NCBI GenBank assembly: GCA_031421855.1
Contig: JANOPN010000215.1
Span: 1-8,397 of the forward strand
DNA from: JAAFHN01 sp031421855
GTDB taxonomy: Bacteria; Pseudomonadota; Gammaproteobacteria; Burkholderiales; Burkholderiaceae_C
Length of the DNA stretch: 8,397 bases
Direction of reading: 5' to 3'
Under the pieces are notes generated by a model. That model was not told the DNA's origin. It ran no database searches and saw only the letters and a list, made by a program, of their open reading frames with translations. Shown here piece after piece: positions 1 through 6,435 of the stretch (the stretch's first letter is position 1; each line of letters begins with the position of its first letter). A program made the position numbers and the translations under genes.

Positions 1-827
1 CCGATCAAGGCCATGCCAAACATGACGCTCAAGCCTTTGGCGGCTTCGGGTGGGCTGAAGCCCATGTCTTGCATGTGCAAAAACAAATGAGCCATGGCAG
101 ACATCATGGCGTAAAACGTCATGGATGCAATGAAGCACAACATCCAAAACGTCGCGGTTGAAGTCGCTTCACCAAACGTCATCCCCGCCAGCTCGCCACT
201 GGGTTTGAGGGTCGCCACATTGCCTGCTTTGGCACCGTAGGCCAGCTCGCCCACATCAGATGGACGCGATTTGACGACAAAAAACGCCACAACCAGCAAC
301 ACGATCGGAACCACCGCGAGGGTGGTGAAAGCGTTTCTCCAGCCGCCTTGAGCAACCAATTGGGTGATGACTTGCGGAAAAATAATGCCGCCAAAACTCG
401 TGCCAGCGATGGCAATGCCCAATGCAGTGCCGCGTTTGGCCTCAAACCAGTTTGACACCAAGATCACCGCGACATTGAGCCCGCAACCGATCAAGACCAC
501 CGCAAATAGCAAGTGAATCACATACGCTTGCCAGGGGCTGGTGATGCTGCCGTAAAAAGCGTAGGCTGAGCTCAACACCGCGGCGCCAATCATGATTAAC
601 TTGCGAACGCCGATGCGATCAATGACTGCGCCCATGAATGGCGCGGCAAGCCCCGTCGCGAGCAACGTAATCAGGTCGCGCAGCTTTAAGGTGCCACGGC
701 TCCAGCCAAACTCGGCGATCAATGGTTTATCAAAAGCGCTCAAGCCCGACAAAATCATGCCGTTGCTGACCAAGAGCATGAGCATGGCGAAGGTGAGCAA
801 AATCCAAGGGCGATAGGTTTTGAGCAT
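1..827 (-). CDS. MFS transporter, monocarboxylate/oxalate-formate antiporter type (3'-partial)
   Basis: An uninterrupted frame runs from ATG at 827-825 to the left edge, giving 275 full codons; roughly the last third of the protein is missing. The start lies 22 bases after the amidohydrolase stop, with a weak GAAAG upstream. The protein begins MLKTYRPWILLTFAMLMLLV with a first membrane segment at about 8-30. EFGWSRGTLKLRD at 39-51 and the MFS motif A, GAVIDRIGVRK at 66-76, follow. WFEAKRGTALGIAIAGTSFGG at 127-147 and GWRNAFTT at 162-169 are typical of the oxalate/formate and monocarboxylate transporter branch. About six membrane helices are followed by a hydrophilic central loop at about 186-220 and the start of the second half. 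It probably moves a small carboxylate across the inner membrane. As the last visible gene of the cluster it may import the substrate or export a product; the direction cannot be read from sequence. Confidence 0.88.
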   Translation of the reverse strand, partial: MLKTYRPWILLTFAMLMLLVSNGMILSGLSAFDKPLIAEFGWSRGTLKLRDLITLLATGLAAPFMGAVIDRIGVRKLIMIGAAVLSSAYAFYGSITSPWQAYVIHLLFAVVLIGCGLNVAVILVSNWFEAKRGTALGIAIAGTSFGGIIFPQVITQLVAQGGWRNAFTTLAVVPIVLLVVAFFVVKSRPSDVGELAYGAKAGNVATLKPSGELAGMTFGEATSTATFWMLCFIASMTFYAMMSAMAHLFLHMQDMGFSPPEAAKGLSVMFGMALI

Positions 828-849
828 GTGAGGCTTTCGGTTTTGGAGC

Positions 850-1458
850 TTACGCGGTGAGTTTGGATTGGGCGAGAAGCATCAAAATATCTGCCGTTGA
901 CTGCACATCGCCAGTTTTTAGGCCCAGATCCCGTAGGTTGTAGTCATGGGCCACCGCGTCGCGGTCTCCACATGCGTCTGCAGCGATGACCACCCGCAAA
1001 TTGCATTGCAAGGCGTCAACGGCACTCGCGCGCACGCAGCCACTGGTCGAAAAGCCGCAAACGATGACCGAATCAATGCCTTGCGCAGCAAGCAGCTGGC
1101 GCAATGGCGTGTCAAAAAAGCCGCTGGGCACAGTCTTGCGGAGCACGACTTCAGCGCCAATTGGCTCGACGCGTGGGTCAATTTCTGCCCATTTGCCGCC
1201 GGCTACCAGCTCGTTGAGCACGGGGAGCTTTTCGCGAAAGACCGACGCTTCGTGAGGCTCAGCGTATGCGTTGGCCGTGTAGAAAATCGGGTAACCCAAG
1301 CTGCGGCAGGCCGAGACCAATTCGGCAATGCGCGTCAAAGCGGCTGCACCGTCGCAGCCCAGCGGGCTGGTGGGGTCGGTGAATCCTCGGGTCGCGTCAA
1401 TGACGAGCAACGCGGGCTTGTGGCCCAGCCCGATGATTCGAGTCTCGAGCGTGGCCAT
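850..1458 (-). CDS. Isochorismatase-family cysteine amidohydrolase (N-carbamoylsarcosine amidase-like)
   Basis: I chose the ATG at 1458, which shares its A with the TGA of the preceding gene (TGATG); a TTG three codons upstream is possible but unnecessary. The product has 202 residues, a normal length. The Asp-Lys-Cys catalytic triad of the family is visible: Asp21 in LLVIDATRGFTDPTSPLG, Lys108 in VVLRKTVPSGFF, and nucleophile Cys141 in VCGFSTSGCVRASAVDALQ. The TDPTSPLG motif, SGCVRASAVDA around the nucleophile and the later GDRDAVAHDYNLRDLGLK resemble N-carbamoylsarcosine amidohydrolase and maleamate amidohydrolase more than true isochorismatase. The expected reaction is hydrolysis of a small amide or carbamoyl compound, releasing ammonia, in the cytoplasm. 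The substrate is unproven. There is no creatinine-pathway gene in the window, so creatine breakdown is not supported; an amide intermediate of the operon's own pathway is more likely. Confidence 0.88.
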   Translation of the reverse strand: MATLETRIIGLGHKPALLVIDATRGFTDPTSPLGCDGAAALTRIAELVSACRSLGYPIFYTANAYAEPHEASVFREKLPVLNELVAGGKWAEIDPRVEPIGAEVVLRKTVPSGFFDTPLRQLLAAQGIDSVIVCGFSTSGCVRASAVDALQCNLRVVIAADACGDRDAVAHDYNLRDLGLKTGDVQSTADILMLLAQSKLTA

Positions 1459-1460
1459 CA
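1456..1460 (-). other. TGATG stop/start overlap between lyase and amidohydrolase
   Basis: On the minus strand the TGA of the lyase gene (1460-1458) shares its A with the ATG of the amidohydrolase gene (1458-1456). This arrangement usually marks translational coupling and supports 1458 rather than the TTG at 1467 as the start. Confidence 0.7.
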
Positions 1461-2408
1461 GATGCAAGCCGCCTCGACTTGGGCGTCGCCTACCGTGGCG
1501 ATTTGGTCTTGGCGATCAAGCCAGGCGTTGCTGCGCCCGCCCAAACGCAGCCCTGTGAGCGTCTCAGCCATTTTGACCGCGACCCTGAGCCTGCCCATAT
1601 CGACTCCGGTTTCGAGCCCACATTGGCGCGCCAGCAAAACCAAATCCTCGGTTGCCAAATTGCCCGCTGCGCCAGGCGCAAACGGGCAGCCGCCCAAGCC
1701 GCCCAAGCTGCTGTCGAATTTGCGAACGCCCACCTCCAATGCTGCCCAAGCATTGGCAATCGCCATGCCGCGCGTGTCGTGCAAGTGAACAGATACCTTG
1801 GCCGAGCCAAAAGCAGAGACGCAGCCCCGCATCAGATGGCTGACGGCTTTGGGCCCCGCGGCGCCAATGGTGTCGGCGATGACGATTTCGTCCGCGCCAG
1901 CTTCGATCATTTCGTGCGCTAGGCGAAGTACGGTGTCGGCAGCAACGACCCCCTCAAACGGGCACTCGAACGCCACGGCCAAGTAGGCCTTGGTTCGCAA
2001 GCCAGCGGCAGTGGCCGCTCGAACGGTGTCGGCGCTGACATGCCGGGCCTCAGTCAGGCTCATGTTGATGTTGCGCTGGTTCATCGTCTCGGTCGCTGCC
2101 AAGACCACCGCAATCTCACGCACACCCGCTTGCTGAGCGCGGGCTAACCCACGTAAATTGGGAACTAAAGCTGAAAAATGAGCCCCGTTGGATCGCCCCG
2201 TTGCGTCGCTGAGGCTTAAGAACAGCTCATCTGCGTCAGCCATTTGCGGAACCGCCGTTGGGGACACGAAGCTGCTGACTTCGATGTGTCGCAAACCCGC
2301 TTCGACGAGCAACGAGATCAGGCGCAACTTGTCATCGGCGCTGATCAGGCGCGACTGATTTTGCAAGCCATCGCGCGGGCCGACTTCGTTGATGGTGAGT
2401 TGATTCAT
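1458..2408 (-). CDS. HMG-CoA-lyase-like enzyme (HMGL family, DRE-TIM metallolyase)
   Basis: The product has 316 residues, full length for bacterial 3-hydroxy-3-methylglutaryl-CoA lyases, which cleave HMG-CoA to acetoacetate and acetyl-CoA with a divalent metal. The start ATG lies 18 bases after the CoA-transferase stop. Landmarks: EVGPRDGLQN at 8-17 with Arg12 and the metal-ligand Asp13; HIEVSSFVSPTAVPQMAD at 41-58; VHLHDTRG at 207-214 with metal ligands His208 and His210; and the family signature GGLGGCPFAPGAAGN at 236-250 with the catalytic loop Cys241. All expected catalytic residues are present, so it should be active. Related family members cleave other 3-hydroxy-acyl-CoAs. No leucine-degradation genes (methylcrotonyl-CoA carboxylase, isovaleryl-CoA dehydrogenase) are in the window, so the substrate may be HMG-CoA or another branched 3-hydroxy-dicarboxyl-CoA. 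Its TGA overlaps the next ATG (TGATG), implying translational coupling. Confidence 0.91.
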   Translation of the reverse strand: MNQLTINEVGPRDGLQNQSRLISADDKLRLISLLVEAGLRHIEVSSFVSPTAVPQMADADELFLSLSDATGRSNGAHFSALVPNLRGLARAQQAGVREIAVVLAATETMNQRNINMSLTEARHVSADTVRAATAAGLRTKAYLAVAFECPFEGVVAADTVLRLAHEMIEAGADEIVIADTIGAAGPKAVSHLMRGCVSAFGSAKVSVHLHDTRGMAIANAWAALEVGVRKFDSSLGGLGGCPFAPGAAGNLATEDLVLLARQCGLETGVDMGRLRVAVKMAETLTGLRLGGRSNAWLDRQDQIATVGDAQVEAACI

Positions 2409-2426
2409 CGCCTCGCTCAGCCTTGT

Positions 2427-3632
2427 TTAGCCTTGAACGACGCCAGCGTCGCGCAATTGGTTGAGGCGATTGCTGTCGTAACCCAAGACCTCCGTGAGAA
2501 CCGATTCGGTATGCTGGCCCAGCGTTGGCGGGGGATCGAATTGGCTTGGGTCGTCGCTGGCCGAGAGTTTGATCGGGTTGCCGGGCATGGGCACGACCGA
2601 TCCACCGGGCAAGGTGACATGAACGACCATGTTGCGAGAGCGAATTTGCGGATCGTTAAGAGCTTGTCGCAAGTCATTGACCGGTGCGCAAGGGATGCGC
2701 GCGCTGCGAAGCATGGCCAGCCAATGCTCCGCTGGCGCGGTCGAAAGCTCGTCTTCGATGATTCGTTCAATCGCTTCGCGGTCAGCGTAGCGCGCGGGCT
2801 GGGCCAAGTATTTTGGGTCGCGTAGTTCAGGGCGGTCGATCACGTCGATGAACTTCTCAAAAAACCCGTCGCCGATGCAGGCGATGATGATGTAGTTGGT
2901 CTGGGTTTTGAAGGTGTTGTACGGGACGTGAACAAAGTGGCTGTTGCCAATGCGGTCGGGCACGATGCCTGACATCAGGTGCATGGTGGCCATGTAGTTG
3001 AGCATGGAGATTTGCACGTCCAACATGGATACATCGACGTGCTGGCCCACGCCGGTGTGCTCGCGCGCGACCAAGGCGCTCAAAATGCCAATGGTGCCAA
3101 ACACGCCGCCACCCAAGTCGCCGTGGGGAATTCCTGATCGAACTGGCGAGCGGTCAGCAAAGCCAGTAATCGACATCCCCCCGCCCATGCCTTGCACGAC
3201 TTGATCAAACGCCGGGCGATTGGGGTCCACACCGGTCTCGCCAAAGCCGGACACCGAGCAGGTCACGATGCGCGGGTTGATCGCGCTCAAAGTCGCATGG
3301 TCAATTTGCAAGCGCTGCGTTACGCCGACGCTGAAGTTGTCAATCACGACATCGGCATGCCGGACCAAGTCGTAGAACACCTCGCGACCCGCGTCGCTTT
3401 TGAGGTCAAGCGCGACACTTTGCTTGCCCCGGTTGAGTGTGAGGAAGTACGCACCCATGCCATCTCGAGCGTACTCGGCGCTGCTGGCGAGCAGGCGGCG
3501 CGTCCCTTCGCCTTCGCCAGGCGGCTCGATCTTGATGGTGCGAGCACCCAAATCGCTGAGGATCATGGCACCGTAAGGACCAGACAGCATGTGCGTCAGG
3601 TCTAACACGGTGATGTTTTGCAAGGCTTTCAA
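2427..3632 (-). CDS. Class III (CaiB/BaiF) acyl-CoA transferase
   Basis: The enzyme moves CoA from an acyl-CoA donor to a carboxylate acceptor in the cytoplasm. The frame is open back to 3773, but that extension overlaps the DUF1838 gene as low-complexity Pro/Ser codons. TTG at 3632 (MKALQNITVLDLTHMLSGPYG) fits the family's usual N-terminus, lies 22 bases after the preceding stop and has a weak GGA ten bases upstream. It gives 401 residues, the normal length; TTG at 3623 is an alternative. Visible family motifs are LSDLGARTIKIEPP at 25-38, YFLTLNRGKQSVALDLK at 62-78, DVVIDNFSVGV at 94-104, SVSGFGETG at 126-134, AFDQVVQGMGG at 141-151, and GVGQHVDVSMLDVQ at 194-207. Asp205 aligns by motif with the catalytic aspartate of formyl-CoA transferase. 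The lyase gene follows after 18 bases, suggesting the CoA ester made here is that enzyme's substrate. The acid used is not determinable. Confidence 0.92.
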   Translation of the reverse strand: MKALQNITVLDLTHMLSGPYGAMILSDLGARTIKIEPPGEGEGTRRLLASSAEYARDGMGAYFLTLNRGKQSVALDLKSDAGREVFYDLVRHADVVIDNFSVGVTQRLQIDHATLSAINPRIVTCSVSGFGETGVDPNRPAFDQVVQGMGGGMSITGFADRSPVRSGIPHGDLGGGVFGTIGILSALVAREHTGVGQHVDVSMLDVQISMLNYMATMHLMSGIVPDRIGNSHFVHVPYNTFKTQTNYIIIACIGDGFFEKFIDVIDRPELRDPKYLAQPARYADREAIERIIEDELSTAPAEHWLAMLRSARIPCAPVNDLRQALNDPQIRSRNMVVHVTLPGGSVVPMPGNPIKLSASDDPSQFDPPPTLGQHTESVLTEVLGYDSNRLNQLRDAGVVQG

Positions 3633-3654
3633 GGTCGATGCGTCCGGTTGCGGT

Positions 3655-4590
3655 TCAGGGCTTGGTGTCGGGCCTGGTGTCGGGCTTGAAGTCTGGCTTG
3701 GCAGTCGAACCCTGCGGCGGGCGTTGCTTTTTGTAGTATGTCCAACTGGTCTCGTTGGGCCGGGTAAACACATCGGGAGACTTCATGAACTTGGGGAAAT
3801 GCCGCTCGGTGTGTTCACGCACGACACTCTCCAAGTCAGCCGCTGAGGCCAGCTTGGTGCCAAACCCGACGTACACAACGTAGCCCACGGTCGTGCCCAT
3901 GCGCATCCACGGCAGCCACGGGCCGACGCGAGTCCAAGCGTACTGCGTGGGTGCTGAGGTCAGCGCGGGGTTGGCGACATCAGCCACCTTGGCGATGTAG
4001 GTGAAGTGCTCTGATGCGATGTACGTCTCGCCGCTCGACTCCTGCGGGTATTCAGCCGGTTTGATTGGGTTGGGGTACATCAAGGGGATGTCCATGCGCA
4101 AAAAAACCTGATCGCGCAACACTTCAAGGGGCGGGCGCCGGGCGCCGGGTTTGCTCGATGGCTCAAATGGGATGTTGACCGGATCGTTGACGACATGCAG
4201 CACGTCATCGGTCTGCTTGGTGAAGGGGTTGTCCCATTTGTCGATGATTTTGCCGGTGGTCACGTCGCGGTAGTAACCCACTTCACGCGACATGAATACA
4301 TAGCCGCCGTCGCTTTGACGCTCCATTCGCCCGACGTTGAAGCCGTCGAGTCGAAACATCGGGATCGGCCGCTTGCCCGGTACGACGCCCCAAGCGGTGA
4401 TGCGCCAATCAGCGAACACATCCGTGCCCAGTGTGTTCGCTCGCATCTTGACCACCGCTTGCAACTGACCCTCGGGGCTTGTGATGTCCAAGGTGTTTGC
4501 TGATGCGCTTGCGCTGGTCACCACTGCCGATAGTGCAAAAACAGTAGCAACAAACCCTTTAAATATCGAGACCAATGGCATATTTTTCAT
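3655..4590 (-). CDS. Exported DUF1838-family protein
   Basis: The product has 311 residues. I chose the ATG at 4590, 13 bases after the preceding stop, because it begins directly with a signal peptide (MKNM, hydrophobic FVATVFALSAVV, cleavage near SASASA at 26-31). The ORF could extend to 4701, but that part is low-complexity and overlaps the upstream gene. The body carries DUF1838-type motifs: REVGYYRDVTTGKIIDKWDNP at 102-122, VLHVVNDPVN at 130-139, YAWTRVGPWLPWMRMGTTVGY at 217-237, and RPNETSWTYYKK at 277-288. The family has no established activity that I know of. The many conserved Trp and Tyr residues suggest binding of an aromatic or hydrophobic ligand, which is inference. The C-terminus is a proline/charged tail (296-311) made of KPD-type tetrapeptides. 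Its position between the CpeT-like pair and the catabolic enzymes, with an export signal, suggests it handles the substrate in the periplasm. Confidence 0.83.
   Translation of the reverse strand: MKNMPLVSIFKGFVATVFALSAVVTSASASANTLDITSPEGQLQAVVKMRANTLGTDVFADWRITAWGVVPGKRPIPMFRLDGFNVGRMERQSDGGYVFMSREVGYYRDVTTGKIIDKWDNPFTKQTDDVLHVVNDPVNIPFEPSSKPGARRPPLEVLRDQVFLRMDIPLMYPNPIKPAEYPQESSGETYIASEHFTYIAKVADVANPALTSAPTQYAWTRVGPWLPWMRMGTTVGYVVYVGFGTKLASAADLESVVREHTERHFPKFMKSPDVFTRPNETSWTYYKKQRPPQGSTAKPDFKPDTRPDTKP
3659..3706 (-). repeat. Four imperfect 12-bp tandem units at the DUF1838 gene 3' end
   Basis: On the plus strand the units are ggcttggtgtcg (3659-3670), ggcctggtgtcg (3671-3682), ggcttgaagtct (3683-3694) and the more diverged ggcttggcagtc (3695-3706). 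Read on the minus strand they encode successive four-residue units ending KPDF, KPDT, RPDT, then KP and stop. The unit length keeps the frame, so copy number could vary without breaking the protein. Confidence 0.75.
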
Positions 4591-4603
4591 CAAAATAGCA
4601 CTT

Positions 4604-5284
4604 TCAGGGCTTGGCGGAGAGCTTGACGAACTTGTAGGCCCCTTTTGTCGAGCCCCAAACCTGCTTGTCGTTGGCATCGAAGCCTTGATCCCAACTTTCA
4701 AGCAAATTCGCCGACACGTTCACCTTGGCTGACGCGTATTTGGACCCACGCAATTCGCTCGGGCAAGCATTAGGCGCTGTCGCGCCGGTGTACAAATTGG
4801 CAGGGGTGCGCGTCATGAACACCGCGCAACCATCTTTGAGCTCCACATCGCTGAGCTTGGCTTGCCCCATCGGTTGGGGCTTTTTCCACTCGCCAGCGAA
4901 CCGCTGCGGATCGCCTGTCAGGGTGTAAATGTGGCTAAGCACTTGGTCGCCTCGGGTCTCCAGGCGATACAGTCGTTGGCGATAGGGCTTCTCAGGCGTG
5001 CGGGCATCCGCTTGCTCGACGTACAGCCACGGCCCATCTTTGCGGTCTGACCAAATCGGGACGATTCGCAGCTCGATATTGAAGAAGTCTTTATCGACCG
5101 CTGCTTGCGCCGCGCTGGTGAAGTAGCCGGTCAAAAACCGCTCAACCTCGGCGATTGGGGTCTCCGCCTTTGGGGCTGAAGCCGGTGCGGTGGTTGTGCA
5201 GGCCGCTAAAACGGCAACCGCGCACAGCGTGGCGGTGAGGCAAAGGCGACTAGACATGTGGGCTCGCATGGTGGGTTGTTTCAT
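4604..5284 (-). CDS. CpeT/CpcT-family lipoprotein
   Basis: The product has 226 residues and starts at an ATG that overlaps the previous stop (ATGA, 5284-5281). In-frame ATGs at 5269 and 5257 are possible alternative starts, since no clear Shine-Dalgarno precedes 5284; coupling favours 5284. A hydrophobic stretch leads into the lipobox VLAAC, with Cys29 as the predicted lipidated residue, so the mature protein should be membrane-anchored. The rest is a standard-length CpeT/CpcT domain: VERFLTGYFTS at about 47-57, GPWLYVEQA...PYRQRLYRLE at 84-109, DGCAVFMTR with Cys153, the paired Cys174 in APNACPSE, then ESWDQGFDANDKQVWG at 196-211. It is a paralogue of the gene just upstream; both share the YRQRLYR core and two cysteines. 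Family knowledge says bilin lyase in cyanobacteria. The absence of phycobiliproteins nearby and the export signal argue for a different role here, perhaps ligand binding. Confidence 0.87.
   Translation of the reverse strand: MKQPTMRAHMSSRLCLTATLCAVAVLAACTTTAPASAPKAETPIAEVERFLTGYFTSAAQAAVDKDFFNIELRIVPIWSDRKDGPWLYVEQADARTPEKPYRQRLYRLETRGDQVLSHIYTLTGDPQRFAGEWKKPQPMGQAKLSDVELKDGCAVFMTRTPANLYTGATAPNACPSELRGSKYASAKVNVSANLLESWDQGFDANDKQVWGSTKGAYKFVKLSAKP
5281..5284 (-). other. ATGA stop/start overlap between the two CpeT-like genes
   Basis: On the minus strand ATGA joins the start of the lipoprotein gene (ATG 5284-5282) to the stop of the upstream paralogue (TGA 5283-5281). With no clear ribosome binding site in front of the second gene, reinitiation by the same ribosomes is likely, so the two proteins should be made together. 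Confidence 0.65.
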
Positions 5285-6381
5285 TTTGTGGCGGTCATGA
5301 AGCCGAACTCGGCAGCAACTGGTTTTTGGGTCAGCCCGAACTGGATCCATCCCATGTTTAGGCCCACCCGCGTGGCCTCGACATTGGCCCAGGTGTAGGC
5401 GCCGCGTTTGGCGTCAGAGGAGTCAATCAAGGCCATTTTCAAGATAGGTGCGGTGGTGTTTTGGTAGGTGAGCTGAGCTAATTCAATTGTGTAGGGGCTC
5501 GGCGTGCCATCTTCAAAATTCAGGCTGAGCTTTTGGCCTTCGTTGTGAATCATCAAGTCGCGCTTACCCAGCAGTTTTTTGCCCGTTGAGGGGTCGGTAC
5601 CAAAAACCCAGCCGCTGAAGTAGCGAACTTTGCGGTTTTTGACCGGTGTGTTGGATTTGCTGCCAAACACGTGACCGCCTTGCTCATCGCGGGCCTGGTC
5701 GTTGATCCAAATCTCGCCTTGCGTGAGCTTGAGGGTGTCTGAGATGAAGATTTTCTTGCCCAAACGGACCGAGTTGACGACGCAAGCGTTGGCGGGCATC
5801 GTGCCTTCAAATTCTTGCGTGGCGGCCCGGTAGCGCCAATACACCTCGCAACCCGGTGTCGCGCGAAGCCGGGTGGTGTCCAGTTCGGTGAAGAGATCGG
5901 GTTTTAGTTGGGCGTTGAAAAACGCCTTGTCATCTAAAAACGCAAAAATCTCAAGCTTGACCGACTGGGTTGCGGCATCAGCCGTGATTCGGTACAGGCG
6001 CTGGCGGTAGGCCTTGGACATATCGGCGTCCAGGCTTTGTTGCACATAAAACGTGTGCGTTCCGATTTTGGGCGCCTTGACAGGAGCAAAGATGTGGTGG
6101 GTGTGGGTGATCGGTTCTTCTGGCTTGCCGCCAGGCAATTTTGCTGAGTCGACTTTTTGCTGCCAAACCTGTTCGTTGTTGTTCCACTCACCGCCAAACC
6201 AGCTCAAAAAGCGACTCAAATCGGCAGCCAGTTCGGGCGTGACCCCTTGTGTTGTCGCTGCAGGTGCCTGAGCGTTGGCCGCCAACGGAGCAATCGCGAG
6301 CATCGCGAATGCGGCCACAGCAGCCAACGCTGCCAACGCGTGTCGCTCACGAAAAGCCCCGATTCGGTTGGTATTTTGCAA
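5281..6381 (-). CDS. Secreted CpeT/CpcT-family protein with long C-terminal extension
   Basis: The product has 366 residues and starts at TTG behind a strong AGGAGA site. Residues 1-39 form a Sec signal peptide (basic RERH, then an Ala-rich hydrophobic core, cleavage near ANA-QA at 35-39). Residues about 50-250 match the CpeT/CpcT (DUF1001) fold family: FLSWFGGEWNNNEQVW near 58-73, the hallmark FYVQQSL...AYRQRLYRI at 111-132, PGCEVYWRY with Cys178, FEGTMPANAC with Cys200, then GEIWINDQA and HVFGSK. Cyanobacterial members are calyx-shaped bilin lyases that attach phycocyanobilin or phycoerythrobilin to phycobiliproteins. The role in heterotrophs is not known to me. Residues about 250-366 are a further beta-rich region with no domain I recognise; typical CpeT proteins are only about 200 residues long. 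The gene overlaps the next one by ATGA. A periplasmic ligand-binding role is inference. Confidence 0.85.
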   Translation of the reverse strand: MQNTNRIGAFRERHALAALAAVAAFAMLAIAPLAANAQAPAATTQGVTPELAADLSRFLSWFGGEWNNNEQVWQQKVDSAKLPGGKPEEPITHTHHIFAPVKAPKIGTHTFYVQQSLDADMSKAYRQRLYRITADAATQSVKLEIFAFLDDKAFFNAQLKPDLFTELDTTRLRATPGCEVYWRYRAATQEFEGTMPANACVVNSVRLGKKIFISDTLKLTQGEIWINDQARDEQGGHVFGSKSNTPVKNRKVRYFSGWVFGTDPSTGKKLLGKRDLMIHNEGQKLSLNFEDGTPSPYTIELAQLTYQNTTAPILKMALIDSSDAKRGAYTWANVEATRVGLNMGWIQFGLTQKPVAAEFGFMTATK

Positions 6382-6386
6382 TTCAA

Positions 6387-6392
6387 TCTCCT
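6387..6392 (-). promoter_or_regulatory. Shine-Dalgarno AGGAGA fixing a TTG start
   Basis: AGGAGA on the minus strand is followed five bases later by TTG at 6381-6379. This is the strongest ribosome binding site in the window. It supports the rare TTG start of the secreted CpeT-like gene; the next in-frame ATG (codon 27) would delete most of the signal peptide. Confidence 0.7.
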
Positions 6393-6421
6393 AATTCACC
6401 GCGTGTAGCCCTATCGCTGGC

Positions 6422-6435
6422 GCATGTTGCCATGC
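6422..6435 (-). other. Small hairpin with GCAA (GNRA) tetraloop
   Basis: On the transcribed strand the sequence is GCATG-GCAA-CATGC, a perfect 5-bp stem closed by a GNRA-type tetraloop, immediately preceded by a run of six G. An alternative TGGC/GCCA pairing overlaps it. No U-tract follows. It could stabilise a processed 3' end of the receptor message or be fortuitous; a 5-bp stem is too short to be decisive. Confidence 0.3.

Noticed and set aside
850..1458. True isochorismatase for siderophore synthesis, suggested by the nearby TonB receptor
   Set aside because: The motifs fit N-carbamoylsarcosine or maleamate amidohydrolases better, and no other siderophore biosynthesis gene is present.
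946..1788. 280-codon plus-strand open frame
   Set aside because: It lies antisense to the amidohydrolase and lyase genes, both of which have intact catalytic motifs; the plus-strand product shows no family features.
2244..2825. 193-codon plus-strand open frame
   Set aside because: It is antisense to the CoA-transferase and lyase genes and explained by codon bias of the real genes.
3633..3773. N-terminal extension of the CoA-transferase to 448 residues
   Set aside because: The extra residues are low-complexity Pro/Ser/Thr codons created by the repeat and tail of the overlapping DUF1838 gene; the family begins at about the TTG at 3632.
4591..4701. Longer DUF1838 start at 4701
   Set aside because: It would overlap the preceding lipoprotein gene by about 100 bases and place a Ser-rich stretch before an obvious signal peptide beginning at 4590.
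5285..5350. Longer start for the CpeT-family lipoprotein at 5350
   Set aside because: The added residues precede the signal sequence, would bury the lipobox further from the N-terminus, and overlap the upstream gene; the ATGA start at 5284 is simpler.
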